Shown: positions 10,601-23,775 of the stretch, one piece after another | Layout of the letters: the number at the start of each line of letters is the position of its first letter | How positions within the stretch are numbered: position 1 is the stretch's first letter | From: Lentisphaerae bacterium ADurb.Bin082 | GTDB taxonomy: Bacteria > Verrucomicrobiota > Lentisphaeria > Oligosphaerales > Oligosphaeraceae | Assembly: GCA_002070945.1 (NCBI GenBank) | Contig: MWEG01000098.1 | Location: 1-42,710, forward strand | Direction: 5' to 3' | DNA: 42,710 nucleotides | Made by a program: the position numbers and the translations under genes | The notes under the pieces: generated by a model | Databases searched by the model: none | Seen by the model: the letters and a program-made list of their open reading frames with translations, nothing else | Told to the model about the DNA's origin: nothing

Positions 10601-10745
10601 GCAATTCCCGGAGAATGCTGACAATAGGGTCGGCGACGGCCTCCTCTGGCGACAACCACGCTATCCCTAAAATGACTAGGAGGAGAAAGACCAGTCCACG
10701 CCAAGGTCGCGGCAACCGGTTGATTGATGTATGTACTGCTGGCAT
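1635..10745 (-). CDS. Giant secreted RHS/YD-repeat protein with C-terminal alpha/beta-hydrolase (lipase-like) domain
   Basis: The start is the ATG at 10745 (MPAVHTSINR), preceded by AGAAAGGA and followed by a signal-peptide-like stretch (RGLVFLLLVILGIAWL). It lies 46 bases past the previous stop; longer open starts lack this support. The product is 3036 residues. Residues about 30-190 resemble a degenerate transglutaminase-like domain (GNALEITCAAMAELRRHGY, then VAGQV). A FlgD-type Ig domain lies near 725, followed by repeated Ig-like modules to about 1400. An RHS shell entry (LLLKRYYSSASIYDSGHGYG) is followed by dozens of YD repeats (YDAAGRL type) from about 1650 to 2715, and the RHS core ends DPVNHRDPTGG near 2790. 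The last 240 residues carry VIVHGLEHH, the nucleophile elbow SHSWG (about 2925), a likely Asp in RSDYVV and a likely His in NDAHGVY, a lipase-like catalytic set. RHS shells usually encapsulate a C-terminal effector. No immunity-like gene follows. It is last in a three-gene operon. Confidence 0.92.
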   Translation of the reverse strand: MPAVHTSINRLPRPWRGLVFLLLVILGIAWLSPEEAVADPIVSILRELHSQVRLVPGRGYGRSPKQCLEEGAGNALEITCAAMAELRRHGYACELVAGQVALSQAQVKAWSPLPWSARDDVFDRFALAEELNSPGVDLDLAWCQVLAPWLPGLGMNEQEHARQWINVFPALLGMESLYSKAIALDKAAARQWLAKIVTPLKLTSLNPAKEAAWAATSFPGEYLARRLEEVLYLFNADYHDWLLNDWLPTAPGFPGYRLTGPMSLQPVLLKNVYQASPDVFPDCQAEIVLTLSDSAGVLAQATFPQADLHHVGVVIHWQEETATAGGQGGTMARNDVGSDVCNLNVRPIVTLSDQVIGKALASRSYGAEITISLSRRLRAGTLETDHLTGRLQAGALTVLAISSGSMTTDAGALAADSPADDTAFLTALAFRIRSRQDQALRLLAGAFSAATATNLQATLCSREAIFQRIGGQPIRIGGQALVTAPLTRIDVEHWMLANDEPPAVLRELALATMLTSLLQADVTLAKTLSCDVLSPLEVFSGSLRQSLPLWCGEAHEEPLHEHVSSLMSDAALGTFCLLDASELHRRNPRALLTRLPTGVWHSRLRQPGDPQTVYKSASAAPWPDKAKQEQAHQSLAADADVDSAADAAHGSGLSTAVAIYSILAACSREAEASLPAPKLDFHALALFGDWRQRLLETSNWIKLSTDAAVYGRNGGGCLISLRTGQADFWTVTVLDATGREVTVMTGVEEDVQLTWDFKNRQGRDIVDGAYRLQATTCKRGMIASAHAGIILDGVAPTVTASGEWKRVTAGDVLDVLFSIQDISTTTVSLRVESPTGIALLQEEIVLEAPLGQDVKCRRIVLDKAFAGSYLVHLAARDQAGNSTSLEIPVEVTPPSLPPEAEPTTVLVAIPGLSSEHKVIAGDVAVLAAVNGLAECSDLAIYLDDAPLLKGETNTRAISGWLAVEGLTEGRHVLQARVRDKDETEIRSERLEFYYSRFADDNISPEITIAVGGLPPGDAFSLVVSAWDNQAMHSLRVVTSDGALIKESVSVDNCQELVLENLPVTLNQLAAGLVVIAIDTNGNQNARSMRYPLPPVGNPPEVELIAELPSEPLTAFPVTVLVMAHSDMPLAGITISLNGITFREMAFPEGGLVVLQLSEHDLLVGANQLTAQAWDSAGRPSHVASLTIRTAVFHDITCSPNPVRPWAGTASAITAAARLKSPQEWRVDVLDEKGAVVASATGSGESIHAVFPVAGLTDGSYTVHFAVPALSAFADRSVVVDAVRGNPKAEIASPNAGATVEEGVLKVLGSACTTESDPDVRYALELWDDHGSKLDLTESEQQEDWLLTAALAPGAERQGQENIAWREKAVEQGCLAVLDLSGIRNGRYRLRLSVHQGGQTVAAELSFTLNSQLKTGQLAFSEEDLRVSCGTVGLLLKRYYSSASIYDSGHGYGWSTTLTAMDPVIDEERVSIMDVSGAKFSVRSGGSRDVTVTLVDGRRVTFAFAWEEGGAWSFCYHAVWRGPAGLSATLTPTVDDRLMVLPGLDPYWAAAGPQTPWGNYDFPGFVLTDQDGAQYDLTREHLGEVDMLGDGRDGLGLPVGEYASIAVYGDLRLTGMRLPNGERLAISADGVRAVGAEGDAEELLKFETDAATGRRTAAVMTRPNLVRISYNYDQLGNLLEVRRFADDGQERLRRRYTYGLAAYPHHITAVHDGAGRLLAALTYDAAGRLIRTTGPDGASRDLLAQPTAGYAVLTDVLGNETVFLHDAAGRVHAKIGPDGARTMYEYDATGRETAVTNPLGHVTRQSYNSAGRLQSRTDALGQTTSYHYRSDGSCFAVLDPAGRTAEYDYDAAGRMTSVKTFTGMQLERVYDAVGRPAALIGPDGEQVAAIDYGSHGQMEAITEGGGVRIDFDYDQNNRPYGMTMTYFHPEDGTVHELAAVWDYDDDGNLCQTTDSLGHWRTFKYDASGKIRQVNNSSGAWQQLRRDAVGRIVERWNQDGDLERTVYDAVGRPSLQGGGLTLAPEDREQPPAVLTFPIVTQFFYDREGRQTAVATLADGIIERQALGNGLYACHARSPGREMRRRLAMYDAGGRLIAEESATGMRTFYQRDAIGRITELTMPGGGRWLRSYGPIGELLSSTDPLENTTRFEYDARGLLSARIAANGGRRDYVYDAQGRLLTVIDEVGNCRETERDPQGQPMRHLLPTLDERDAPDAPSDSAEFVFQYHSGKILTGLVDPLGRLTRYRRDELGRPIGERLPGGQESQTFYADDGLRPSRHLDFVGNCTTYYCQNHERLLRRTHAKAGASDNVLHEYVCSYDSGGRLRKLIRRELDTGQSQTLTMTHDHLGRLLERRLDEDPPVSMEYDLDDRLTRLATDMADCRYEYGENGLCAQVSVTMATGGDAGDYRLEYDQRGLLARVEFPDGGCTVWEWDEQARPAAIRHLDEVGQLLYACETTADAAGRQITALETRRLADGSCQERRRQWQYDAWGRLRREESDAPGTKQMHYVQDFYYDLAGNRLADYRQYADGDYIIRQRSFDVNDRLLTETSETATQTVQRDFVWDDNGSLTAVYRQGRQEPERRFIWDCENKLTAVIIVEHDEQGRKIGERRTGYTYDAEGLLSSQTTVTAADGGVSRQEIRFRSVGLTPDAVPQLLETVESRDGVIADQRFCLWSGSLLAMYSSRLGRLRCLTDNVGNVRGFLGQGDTAANSPADYDSWGQPLSTGASPEPGLGFAGEWQDPTTGLVYLRSRFYWPEVGIFISRDQHPGDLEQPLSLHRYAYCRNDPVNHRDPTGGFGMVLVQAAMMSGGGPPMLRFWRGGIEYLAGMFADPGMTLVFAAQPREHDQATVIVHGLEHHAPGYADDFIGLLKERGVEHDYYQFIWSGCQMAEFLLPPNPIHHGIALASLTHCLATLPAKGYAKINVVSHSWGTVLSRDALNRQPLILNNWVTMGSPLSADTKPRFPYQDWMNIFTRSDYVVHLAPLVYLIGFTDSTTPLYMQAPPPLKIDLGDQPNDAHGVYWYAPLCLDRIATLLKQ

Positions 10746-10791
10746 AATTTCCTTTCTGGCAGGATGTTTTTCCGCCATTCCAACGTATCGT

Positions 10792-16040
<5,249 letters not shown>

Positions 16041-16044
<4 letters not shown>

Positions 16045-18794
16045 TGCTTAACTCCCGTCAAATACACTTCTAAGGAACCGATTTGCCGTCCCAGCTGCCA
16101 ACCGTTTTCGGTCGTTCGCACTTGATGGATGGCGATGACGACGGTCGACTCCTTTTCGTCCGTCAGGGTGTTTCCGGTCGGGGCATAGCTCAGTTCAGCT
16201 TCCCCCTGGTTAATGAGATGCAACGTGACTGCGCCCTCGGCTCGTCCAGGGGCGAGATCGCCGTCGCCTTGGGTACGGCCATAGTCCACCCTGCTGGCTA
16301 ACGCCCCCGAGGCGACCAGGACTCCTTGCCGGTCGCGAATGTCCAGCAAAGGCAGTGCGACTTCAACGCCAGGGGCGTCATCCAAGAACGGAGAAAAGTC
16401 TCCGGTCGCAAAGCTCGCCGGCTCCCCTGGCAGCAAGTCGGCGGCGGCGTCAACAACCCTCAGGCGGATGATCGTGGCGACTTGTTCGGCTCCGGCCTGG
16501 ACGAACTCGGGAACTACCCGATTCTCGACGACTGGCACGGGCCGAGCCACGGCCTGGAAGGAAACATAATCACGCAGCAGAACCTGGTCGCTGACCGACA
16601 ATAGCACGGCCAGCCGGTACATTCCCGGAGCGGCAAAGGCTATCTGCATCGTCTCAGGCGTATTTGTGCGCTGGGTCAGCGTCTCTAGGGCCACGGGTGC
16701 CTCGCGGCTGATTTCCGGCCAGCCGTCCACCGGTTGGCCGTCCTCATGTTCCCAGTGCCAGGTCAAACAACACGTCGCGCCTGGGACATTCGCCAACGCC
16801 TGCCATTGTGCGCCGACGTTCAGGACGACAGTCTGGCCGCAGGCCAGGACATGCTCCCGGCTGACTCCGGTCAAAACCAAGTTGGAAAAAGTTTCCGTCG
16901 GAGCGATGGTGAAGGGTGCGGACACTTCGGCCAGGAGGGCGCCCGACTGCTTCTGGCGAAACAGGGCGCAGGCGCGGTATTCGCCTGGCTGGCGGGTTCC
17001 AGTGTGCCAGTGGTGGCGGCCAGGGCGTTCGGGCGATGCCACCAGCGTTCCCTGGAATGCGCCGTCAGCGTCCTCCATCCACAAGGTCACCTCGGCTTCC
17101 GGGTCTGCTGACATGGTTTCCACCTCGACATATTCGCGGGCCTGGAAGATGACGCTTTTTTGCCAGGCGTTCTGCGCAAACTGCCACGTTTGCAGCATGG
17201 CGCCCTCGTCCACTACCGTCACTTGAAGAACAGCGTCGGCGTGGATTATCTGACCATCGGCAACGGCCTTCACGGACAAAGTCAATGCGTGTTGACCAGC
17301 CTCGGGAAACCACTCCGTCGCCAACGTCATGGCGTTGCCCTGGCCGTCGTCGACGTTGCCAGAGGCGATGACATCGCCATTGTCGCTAAAGACATATTCA
17401 ACCGAGCCGGAACATCCCCTGGCGACAGCGCTCCCGGAAAGGATGGCGCCTTGGCCAGGCGCCAGGAAGATGATCTCATCCGCCTTCTCGCCATTCAGCC
17501 ACAATTCCCCTCCCAGCAGCGCAAGTGAAGCCGGTTCTGGCGCGTCGTGGTTGGATGCTTCTCGCACGAAGCAGTAGCAAAGATTGTTTTCGCGGTTTTG
17601 GTCTGGCGTCCGACCGTCAACGTCGACGGCGACCACCAGCCAACTGGGAAGTTCCTCCTTTGTCAATCGGCAACCGATTTGGACGGAGCGACCGGGCCGG
17701 ATTTGCGAAACATCGGCTTGCGCCAGGAGATATTCCTGCAATGCCGCCCCCGCGTAGAAATTGACTTGGAACGATTCGGCGACACCGTTTCCCTGGTTGA
17801 AGACGAGGGCTTGCACCTGCCATTCCTTGGTTCCATCGTCGGCTATCCGTTGCCGAACCGTGACACCGTCGGCGGTGACAAACAGGTCTGGCGAGACTGG
17901 CGGGGTGGTCAACTGAAAGGCCGCCATGGCGGTCATGGCGGCGGCAGTAGTCTGGATGTCATCGGTCATTTCGGGAAAATCGCGCCAGCCGCCGTCCTGA
18001 TCCTGACTCTCTCTCAATGTCGCATAGATTGGCAGGGCGTCTTGCCAGCGCCCCAGCCGACAGAGCGTCCGCAAGGCAACTGCGACATCATAGCATCCTC
18101 TGCTGCCTTCTATCTGCCAGTGTCGTGCGATGTGATCACCCAATCTAGACAAGGTGTCTGGCAAGGCCGGGAATGCGATGAGACTGCGGTTGGCCAATTC
18201 AGCCAGGACGCCGACAATGCGGCAACCAAGTCTGAAATCGCCGGGCGACGGCCGTCCGCCAAGGCGCCACCAGCCGTCCGGCGTCATGGCGTTGAGCAGA
18301 TAGCTGGCGCTGGCCTGCACTTCCGGTTGGTCGCGATATTCGTTCCAATTCGACAGGTCGAGAAGGAGTTCCAGCACCAACACCGTCGCGATTAGGTCTG
18401 CTCGTGCGCCGATTTCCATGCCCCAGCCGCCTTTGGCGGCATCCGCCCACGGCTGGAAAAGCGCTGGTGTCGCGCTCCCTGCCGCCGCTGCCGTTGTCAA
18501 GGCGGAAACAAGATTTTCCTCCCAGCCTGGACACTCAGCCAAGGCCAGGAGCAAGCCGGCGACGCCGCGCCACAGCGCCGGATTGGATTCCGCGTCTGGG
18601 CATTGGCGCAAGGCCATGACCGCAGCATAGCTGTCCAGCAACATGGAGTCCGTGCCGCGGCGCCAAATTCCATCGCGGCCCTGCCGGTCTGCCAAATACG
18701 CCGATGCCGACGTCACAGCCGGCTGCACTGCCGACGACGAACCGACTAGAAAGGACAGCAGAACAAAAAAACATGCGCCAAAACAATTTTTCAT
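16041..18794 (-). CDS. Secreted toroid-repeat protein with CARDB-like domain
   Basis: A 917-residue exported protein, first gene of the 17-kb operon. I chose the ATG at 18794 because it is preceded by GGCAGGAG with good spacing and begins a signal peptide ([19 protein letters not shown]); the frame stays open further upstream but without such support. Residues about 25-300 form alpha-toroid repeats with the glycine-tryptophan cores [28 protein letters not shown] and [14 protein letters not shown]-like adhesion domain follows ([31 protein letters not shown]) at about 305-420, and then several beta-sandwich modules reach the C-terminus. The stop overlaps the next gene's ATG (ATGA). No enzymatic signature is visible. 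A binding or scaffold role with the next two giant proteins is inferred. Confidence 0.87.
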
Positions 18795-18894
18795 GATGTC
18801 TCCTGCCAGAAGCTGCCACCTGGGCGATGACGCACAACCAGTTCCCCCGCCCTTCCCTCGCATAAAGCCGACTGATATCGTTTCCAACGCCATT

Positions 18895-18923
18895 ACGATA
18901 GCCCCTGGAATATCGGTTGTCAA
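18895..18923 (-). promoter_or_regulatory. Candidate sigma-70 promoter of the toroid/RHS operon
   Basis: On the minus strand a perfect TTGACA (18923-18918) is followed after 17 bases by TATCGT (18900-18895), a 4/6 match to the -10 box. It lies about 100 bases upstream of the chosen ATG at 18794. Confidence 0.5.
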
Positions 18924-19257
18924 TTGCAAAAAATGAAAATAAAAGCATGGATAGTTATTTTGTGAACAGGGATGACTTATAATCTATAATATTCTATATC
19001 ATAACAAGTTATGTAAAAATTCAATTCTCATTTGCCATCCTGATTCCATCACTTTCATAGCATTATTTATGAAACACCATGCGAAGACTGGTGTTTTCCC
19101 ATGGTTCTGGCGGCATTTTTTGGGGTAGTCTGCGCTCATCAGCGCAATCTGTGGATAAAACAAATCGTTGGCGGCGTCCTGACCATCGCCGACCACTCTT
19201 GAATGTGGTTAGAGTTAGAAAGTGCCTCTCAAAAAAAGCGTATTGCACCTTGATTTC

Positions 19258-19285
19258 TTGCAACCTGCATGGAACAGACTATACT
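19258..19285 (+). promoter_or_regulatory. Candidate sigma-70 promoter of the PHP-fold gene
   Basis: TTGCAA (19258-19263) is separated by 16 bases from TATACT (19280-19285). The pair lies about 70 bases before the chosen ATG at 19354. Confidence 0.45.
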
Positions 19286-19353
19286 TAATTTTGGCTTTCT
19301 TTTTTCTCGGTGGATGCCCACCACGGCTCGCCAATTCCGTTCATGGAGACGCC

Positions 19354-20538
19354 ATGCACAACTCTCTGCTTCTGACTACCGTCGTCCTGCTGTTCGCCGT
19401 TAGCATGACCAGCCTGGCTCAGTCCCAGCCTGGCCGCAATCCCCGCCCTTACCAGGGGCTGGACTGGGCCAGCGCCCACCAGGTTCTGACGACCACGCAT
19501 ATACATGTCTCCAACCAGAAAAAGCTCGATATCTTCCTAAAGCGCGGCTTCGAGTTTTTCACCTTGTCCAACTACTATCCATCGGCGCCTTATTATCCCA
19601 TGTCCGCGATGCGCGCTGGGCAATTTCGTGTTCGTCAGGAGCACGCCGTAGTCAAAAATGGCGTTTTGACCCCGGGGCCTTTTGAGTGGAACGACATCCT
19701 GGCGCCTTGGATCGACCAGGTCGATGAGGAATACCGGAAAAGCTATCCTTTCAAGGTCGGCGGGCCGATGTTCACCGACCTTCCGCCAGGTCTTATGGAA
19801 GCTCCCAATGCTGAGCACCATTCCTTTACTAACACCCGCGCCCATATCAACGCCCCTGGTTCTCTGTATGCCAGCGGCACTTTTGACGCTCGCAACCGCT
19901 TTCTTTCCGCCAAGCACGGCTATAATTTCGGCACGGGGCTGCCGTGGCAGACCGCCTTTGCCAACATGCTTGAACAGCTGCTCATCCCTGATGGCGGCGG
20001 CATCACCATCAATCATCCGCATTGGTCTGGCCTGACCGATGAAAACATCGCCGAAATGCTTGACTTTGACCCCCGCGTGCTTGGCATCGAAGTGTTCAAC
20101 CAATCCTGCGGCAGAGTCGGCAAGGCCTGGAGCGAAGAACACTGGGACCGCGTCCTCGCCACTGGCCGGCAATGCTTCGGCTTCTTCGTGCCTGACCATG
20201 CCACCACCGAGGGCGTCAACGTACTCTTAGTCAAAGAGAAAACTGCGGCTGACTGCCTGCGCGCCTATCGGCTAGGCAACTGGTATGGCGCCATCAAGGG
20301 CAGCGGACTTCGCTTCCAGAAAATTGCCTGCGACGGCAAGGTGCTCACCGTCGAATGCGACCGGGACGCCAACATCCAAATCATCTCAAAACTGGGCGTA
20401 GTCGCCGAAAAGCAAGCCTCGGCCCTGACCTTCCCCATCACCGAGCCGGCCCAGCACGTTTACCTGCGCGCCAAGGCGACTGCAGTTGACGACTCCGGGG
20501 AAATCCTCTTTTCCCAGCCGTTTATGATGACGCCGTAG
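19354..20538 (+). CDS. Secreted PHP-superfamily metal-dependent phosphoesterase-like protein
   Basis: A 394-residue protein. The ATG at 19354 is preceded by GGAG at five-base spacing and begins a signal peptide (LLLTTVVLLFAVSMTSLAQS); the open frame extends upstream without such support. The mature part has PHP-type motifs: THIHVS (first His-x-His), GFEFFTLSNYYP, INHPHWS (second His cluster), GIEVFNQ and GFFVPDHAT (late Asp-His). The PHP fold binds two or three metals and usually cleaves phosphoesters. The substrate cannot be told; export, and a GH36 gene directly downstream, suggest a role in carbohydrate scavenging. The C-terminal 90 residues look beta-rich. Two hairpins follow the stop. 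Confidence 0.75.
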   Translation: MHNSLLLTTVVLLFAVSMTSLAQSQPGRNPRPYQGLDWASAHQVLTTTHIHVSNQKKLDIFLKRGFEFFTLSNYYPSAPYYPMSAMRAGQFRVRQEHAVVKNGVLTPGPFEWNDILAPWIDQVDEEYRKSYPFKVGGPMFTDLPPGLMEAPNAEHHSFTNTRAHINAPGSLYASGTFDARNRFLSAKHGYNFGTGLPWQTAFANMLEQLLIPDGGGITINHPHWSGLTDENIAEMLDFDPRVLGIEVFNQSCGRVGKAWSEEHWDRVLATGRQCFGFFVPDHATTEGVNVLLVKEKTAADCLRAYRLGNWYGAIKGSGLRFQKIACDGKVLTVECDRDANIQIISKLGVVAEKQASALTFPITEPAQHVYLRAKATAVDDSGEILFSQPFMMTP

Positions 20539-20544
20539 GATTAT

Positions 20545-20582
20545 GCGCCCTTTGCCGAGGGGGCGCCTGGAAAGCATTCCAG
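20545..20582 (+). terminator. Two back-to-back hairpins after the PHP-fold gene
   Basis: GCGCCC (20545-20550) pairs with GGGCGC (20561-20566), and CTGGAA (20567-20572) pairs with TTCCAG (20577-20582). They lie just after the stop at 20538. There is no T-run after the stems, so a partial terminator or an RNA-stability element is as likely as full termination. They fall inside the longest open frame of the next gene, which argues for that gene starting further downstream. Confidence 0.4.
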
Positions 20583-20617
20583 CAAGCGCCTTTATTCCAC
20601 CCGAAAACAGCGGAACA

Positions 20618-22387
20618 ATGCCAATGTTCACCCAACTCGCCCCTTTTCTGACCATCTTTGTAGAGACGGATTCCGGTCGGACAGACGGTCCGGCCAGTAA
20701 GCTCCTGCGCGGCGATGACTGGCAGGCCGAGCTGACCATCGAACGCCCCCAGGACGACTGCCAAGTCTTAACCCTCACCATAACCCCTCAGGATACGCTC
20801 CGACTGAAGCAGCTTGGTCTTCTTTTCAGTCCAAAGTTGCTGCCGACGGGAACCAGGCTCATCGGCTTTGGCGGCCTGCAAGACGCCAATGCCGACGCCC
20901 CGTTGGCAACCAAACCACAGATCGGGGGTTTTGCGCTCGGGCTATTGCTCCCCAATGCAGACCACTGGCTGCTGGGCGTCGACGCATTCTATGACCTGCC
21001 ATCAATTTTCTCGCTGGCTGATGGGCAGCTGTCAGCAGGTTGGCTCGGCCAGGGCACCATCTCTCAGGCCACCTCCTGGTCCTGGCGGCTGATTCGAGGA
21101 AAGGACTTGGAACGCCTTTTCGACGACTATGCCGACAGCCTCACCAAGGACTATCCGCACTACCGACGCCCCCGGCTCGACATCCTGACCGGGTGGAATT
21201 CCTGGGACTACTACGGCGGCGCCATCAGCATGCAGGCCGTGGAAAAGGAACTCAGGGCCATCGACCAGTCACCGTTGCGCGGCAAGTTGACCTATTTCAC
21301 CTTGGACATGGGCTGGGAGGAATTCTGGGGAGACTGGCGGCCAAACCGCCGCTTCCCGGCGCGTCTGGCGACCATTGCCAACCGAATCAAGGCGCATGGC
21401 CTGACGCCAGGGCTCTGGCTGGCCCCGTTCCAGGTCGGCATGTTCACCGAACTAGCCCGCTTCCGCCCAGAGCTGTTTCTCCACTATCGCGACACCGGCA
21501 CCCCCATCATCACCAGCGCCGGCTCACCCTTGGGTGGAATGCTCCTGCTTGACTTTGCCAAGCCGGAAACACAAAAGCTGGTGACAGGATGGTTCCGGCA
21601 ATTCTATGACGCCGGATTCCGACTGTTCAAAATCGACTACATCTACCGGGATTTCCTGAAAAGCCTGGACGAGAGCGACTGCCCGCTGGCCAGCAATGCC
21701 TTTGCCAGAGAAATTTTACGGACGATCCGAGCCGGCATCGGCGACGACGCGGTGCTGATCAATTGCGGCGCACCGGCTGAGGCGGCCTTGGGTCTGGCTG
21801 ACAGTATGCGCACCAGCACTGACATCCATACGTTCTGGGGGCATGTCAAGAACAGCACCAGGCAGATGTTCGGGCGCGCCTGGCACCATCGCCGCTTTTG
21901 GACCTGCGATCCCGACTTCGCGATCATCCGCCATTCGAGCAACAGCCTGGACAAAACCCCGCGCAATATGCCGTACCGCCCGACACTCCAAGCCACCCGC
22001 ACCAACTTCTGGATGGCTGGCCCAGAGGCCAACGAGAATGAATTGATGACTTGGCTGTCAGTCGTCCGGCTGCTCGGTGGCAGCATCTTTTTGGGCGATT
22101 CGTTATTCCGCTTGCAGCCAGCGGCGCTGGAGACCCTGGCGAAATTGTTTCCACCGCTGGCGCACAGCGTGATTCCCTGGACATACCTGGAGGATGGCCT
22201 GCCGAATTTCTGGCCGGGGCCGCGCCAACTCGGGGTGTTCAACTGGAGTGACCAACCGACCGAGGTGACGATTCCGGCGGAATTGCGCGTGCCAGCCCAA
22301 ACCACGGACTTCTGGAGCGGCAAAACCGTCCGCACTGACCGCCCCCTGCTTCTTCCTGTCCATTCAGGAACCATCTTGACCTGGTAG
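20618..22387 (+). CDS. GH36-type alpha-galactosidase family protein
   Basis: 589 residues from the ATG at 20618 (MPMFTQLAPF). An ATG at 20543 is also in frame but begins over the hairpins after the preceding gene. The family core is clear: GWNSWDYYGG, YFTLDMGWEEFWGDW, GLTPGLWLAPFQ, then FKIDYIYRDF, whose Asp is the expected nucleophile, and DSMRTSTD, whose Asp fits the acid/base. GH36 enzymes hydrolyse terminal alpha-galactosides by a retaining mechanism; plant raffinose-synthase-like members share this core. The N-terminal 190 residues are the usual beta-sandwich, and a short beta-domain ends the protein. No signal peptide is visible, so it should act in the cytoplasm on imported oligosaccharides. 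It lies between a PHP-fold gene and an alcohol dehydrogenase on the same strand. Exact specificity cannot be assigned. Confidence 0.85.
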   Translation: MPMFTQLAPFLTIFVETDSGRTDGPASKLLRGDDWQAELTIERPQDDCQVLTLTITPQDTLRLKQLGLLFSPKLLPTGTRLIGFGGLQDANADAPLATKPQIGGFALGLLLPNADHWLLGVDAFYDLPSIFSLADGQLSAGWLGQGTISQATSWSWRLIRGKDLERLFDDYADSLTKDYPHYRRPRLDILTGWNSWDYYGGAISMQAVEKELRAIDQSPLRGKLTYFTLDMGWEEFWGDWRPNRRFPARLATIANRIKAHGLTPGLWLAPFQVGMFTELARFRPELFLHYRDTGTPIITSAGSPLGGMLLLDFAKPETQKLVTGWFRQFYDAGFRLFKIDYIYRDFLKSLDESDCPLASNAFAREILRTIRAGIGDDAVLINCGAPAEAALGLADSMRTSTDIHTFWGHVKNSTRQMFGRAWHHRRFWTCDPDFAIIRHSSNSLDKTPRNMPYRPTLQATRTNFWMAGPEANENELMTWLSVVRLLGGSIFLGDSLFRLQPAALETLAKLFPPLAHSVIPWTYLEDGLPNFWPGPRQLGVFNWSDQPTEVTIPAELRVPAQTTDFWSGKTVRTDRPLLLPVHSGTILTW

Positions 22388-22509
22388 CAAAGTCGACCGC
22401 CCAGGTCATGCCGCTGACCTAGGTGACAGGAGGCCGTTGGTCGGCTTGAGCAAGCACGCCCAGGTCGCCTTTTATTATCCACCTGCAAACGTCTTTAAGG
22501 AGTCCACGC

Positions 22510-23655
22510 ATGTCCCTTGAACGCTATGCCGCCTATTTTCCGCCTGTCCTGCATTTTGGCTCTGGCTGCCGCGCCCAAGCCAAGGCCGTTCTGCAGGAAT
22601 GTTGCCAGCCAGAGCAGTCGCGCGTCTTTTTCGTATGCTCGAAGCGAGTCCGGCAGCTGGACATCACCGCCGCCTTGCTGAAAGACCTCGACGGACTGAT
22701 TGCAGGAGCGCAAATCGGCATTTCGCACGACCCGACCCTGGAGACCGTTGAAGAGCTGCGAGCGGCGGCGCACCAATGCCAGGCCAACGTGTTTCTGGCC
22801 CTGGGCGGCGGCAGCGTTATCGACGCTTCCAAGACGGCGGCTTTCCTGATGCCCAGCCAAGCCTCGATCCGGGAGTCTTTTCTGGGACAAGCCGCCCTGC
22901 CCAGCCGCGGCCTGCCCCTGGTAGCCTTGCCGACCACGGCTGGCACTGGCGCTGAAATCACCAAAAACGCAGTGTTGACCGACGTTGCCGGCGACTTCAA
23001 GGGTTCGATCAAGTCTCCCGGCATGGTTCCGACCGCTGCCCTGGTCGATCCTGATTTCACGCTTTCGCTGCCGCCGTCCATCACGGCTGACACTGGCATG
23101 GACGCACTAACCCAGGCCATTGAATCGTACGTCTCCAGTGGCGCCAATGCCATGACGCAGGCGCTGGCTGCCGAGGCCGTCGCCTTGCTCCTGCGCTATC
23201 TTCCGCAAGCCTGGCAGCACGGCGAGGACGTCCACGCCAGATCCAAAACCGCCGAGGGCAGCATGCTGTCCGCCCTGGCTTTTTCGCAAAGCGGCCTGGG
23301 CGCCGTACACGGCCTGGCGCATCCGATCGGGCATCGCTTCAACATTCCGCATGGACGAACTTGCGCTATTCTGCTGGCGCCTGTCATGGCCTGGAATCTG
23401 CCGGCCGTAGAGGCGGATTTCAACCGCCTGGCCGCAGCCGCAGGACTCGCGGACGCCCGGGAACTGCTGAAAGCCGTCAGGGCACTGTGCGAGACCATGA
23501 CCATTCCGACTGACTTCTCTGCCTGGGGAATGACGACGGACGACCATGACTACATCATCAAAAACTGCCGCTCCGGAAGCATGAAGGCCAATCCACGACC
23601 GATGACCGACAAGGACGTGGCCGAGATGCTTTCCGCGCTGACCGGCAAGGCGTGA
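22510..23655 (+). CDS. Iron-type (group III) alcohol dehydrogenase
   Basis: 381 residues, the usual length of Fe-ADH enzymes, preceded by TAAGGAG at good spacing. Motifs are GGGSVIDASKTAAFL (nucleotide binding), PTTAGTGAEITKNAVLTD, DTGMDALTQAIESYVS and HGLAHPIGHRFNIPHG, which holds two metal-binding His. The family normally reads DALTH at the second metal ligand; here it is DALTQ, so one His ligand is replaced by Gln, a variation that may change metal choice. Members reduce aldehydes to alcohols, or the reverse, with NAD(P). The gene follows the GH36 gene on the same strand after 122 bases and converges on the polyphosphate kinase gene. Substrate is unknown. Confidence 0.92.
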   Translation: MSLERYAAYFPPVLHFGSGCRAQAKAVLQECCQPEQSRVFFVCSKRVRQLDITAALLKDLDGLIAGAQIGISHDPTLETVEELRAAAHQCQANVFLALGGGSVIDASKTAAFLMPSQASIRESFLGQAALPSRGLPLVALPTTAGTGAEITKNAVLTDVAGDFKGSIKSPGMVPTAALVDPDFTLSLPPSITADTGMDALTQAIESYVSSGANAMTQALAAEAVALLLRYLPQAWQHGEDVHARSKTAEGSMLSALAFSQSGLGAVHGLAHPIGHRFNIPHGRTCAILLAPVMAWNLPAVEADFNRLAAAAGLADARELLKAVRALCETMTIPTDFSAWGMTTDDHDYIIKNCRSGSMKANPRPMTDKDVAEMLSALTGKA

Positions 23656-23775
23656 CAAATCCGCCACACCCGCTCGCTCACTCCGAAGACGCCGCCGATG
23701 TCCACGGCGCACCAGTTATCCCACAGGCAACGCAGATTTTCTGCACCGTCTGCGGTTCAACCCCTGGCACCAGGA

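Larger units (their letters stand above)
18795..19353. promoter_or_regulatory. Divergent intergenic region between the toroid/RHS operon and the PHP-fold gene
   Basis: This 559-base stretch holds no convincing gene. It separates two divergent transcription units and contains a promoter candidate for each side, listed separately. The middle (about 18930-19080) is distinctly AT-rich with several TATAAT-like words, unlike the GC-rich genes around it. Confidence 0.6.

Noticed and set aside
22403..22420. AGGTCA/TGACCT hairpin after the GH36 gene as terminator
   Set aside because: Six-base stem without a T-run; too weak to call.
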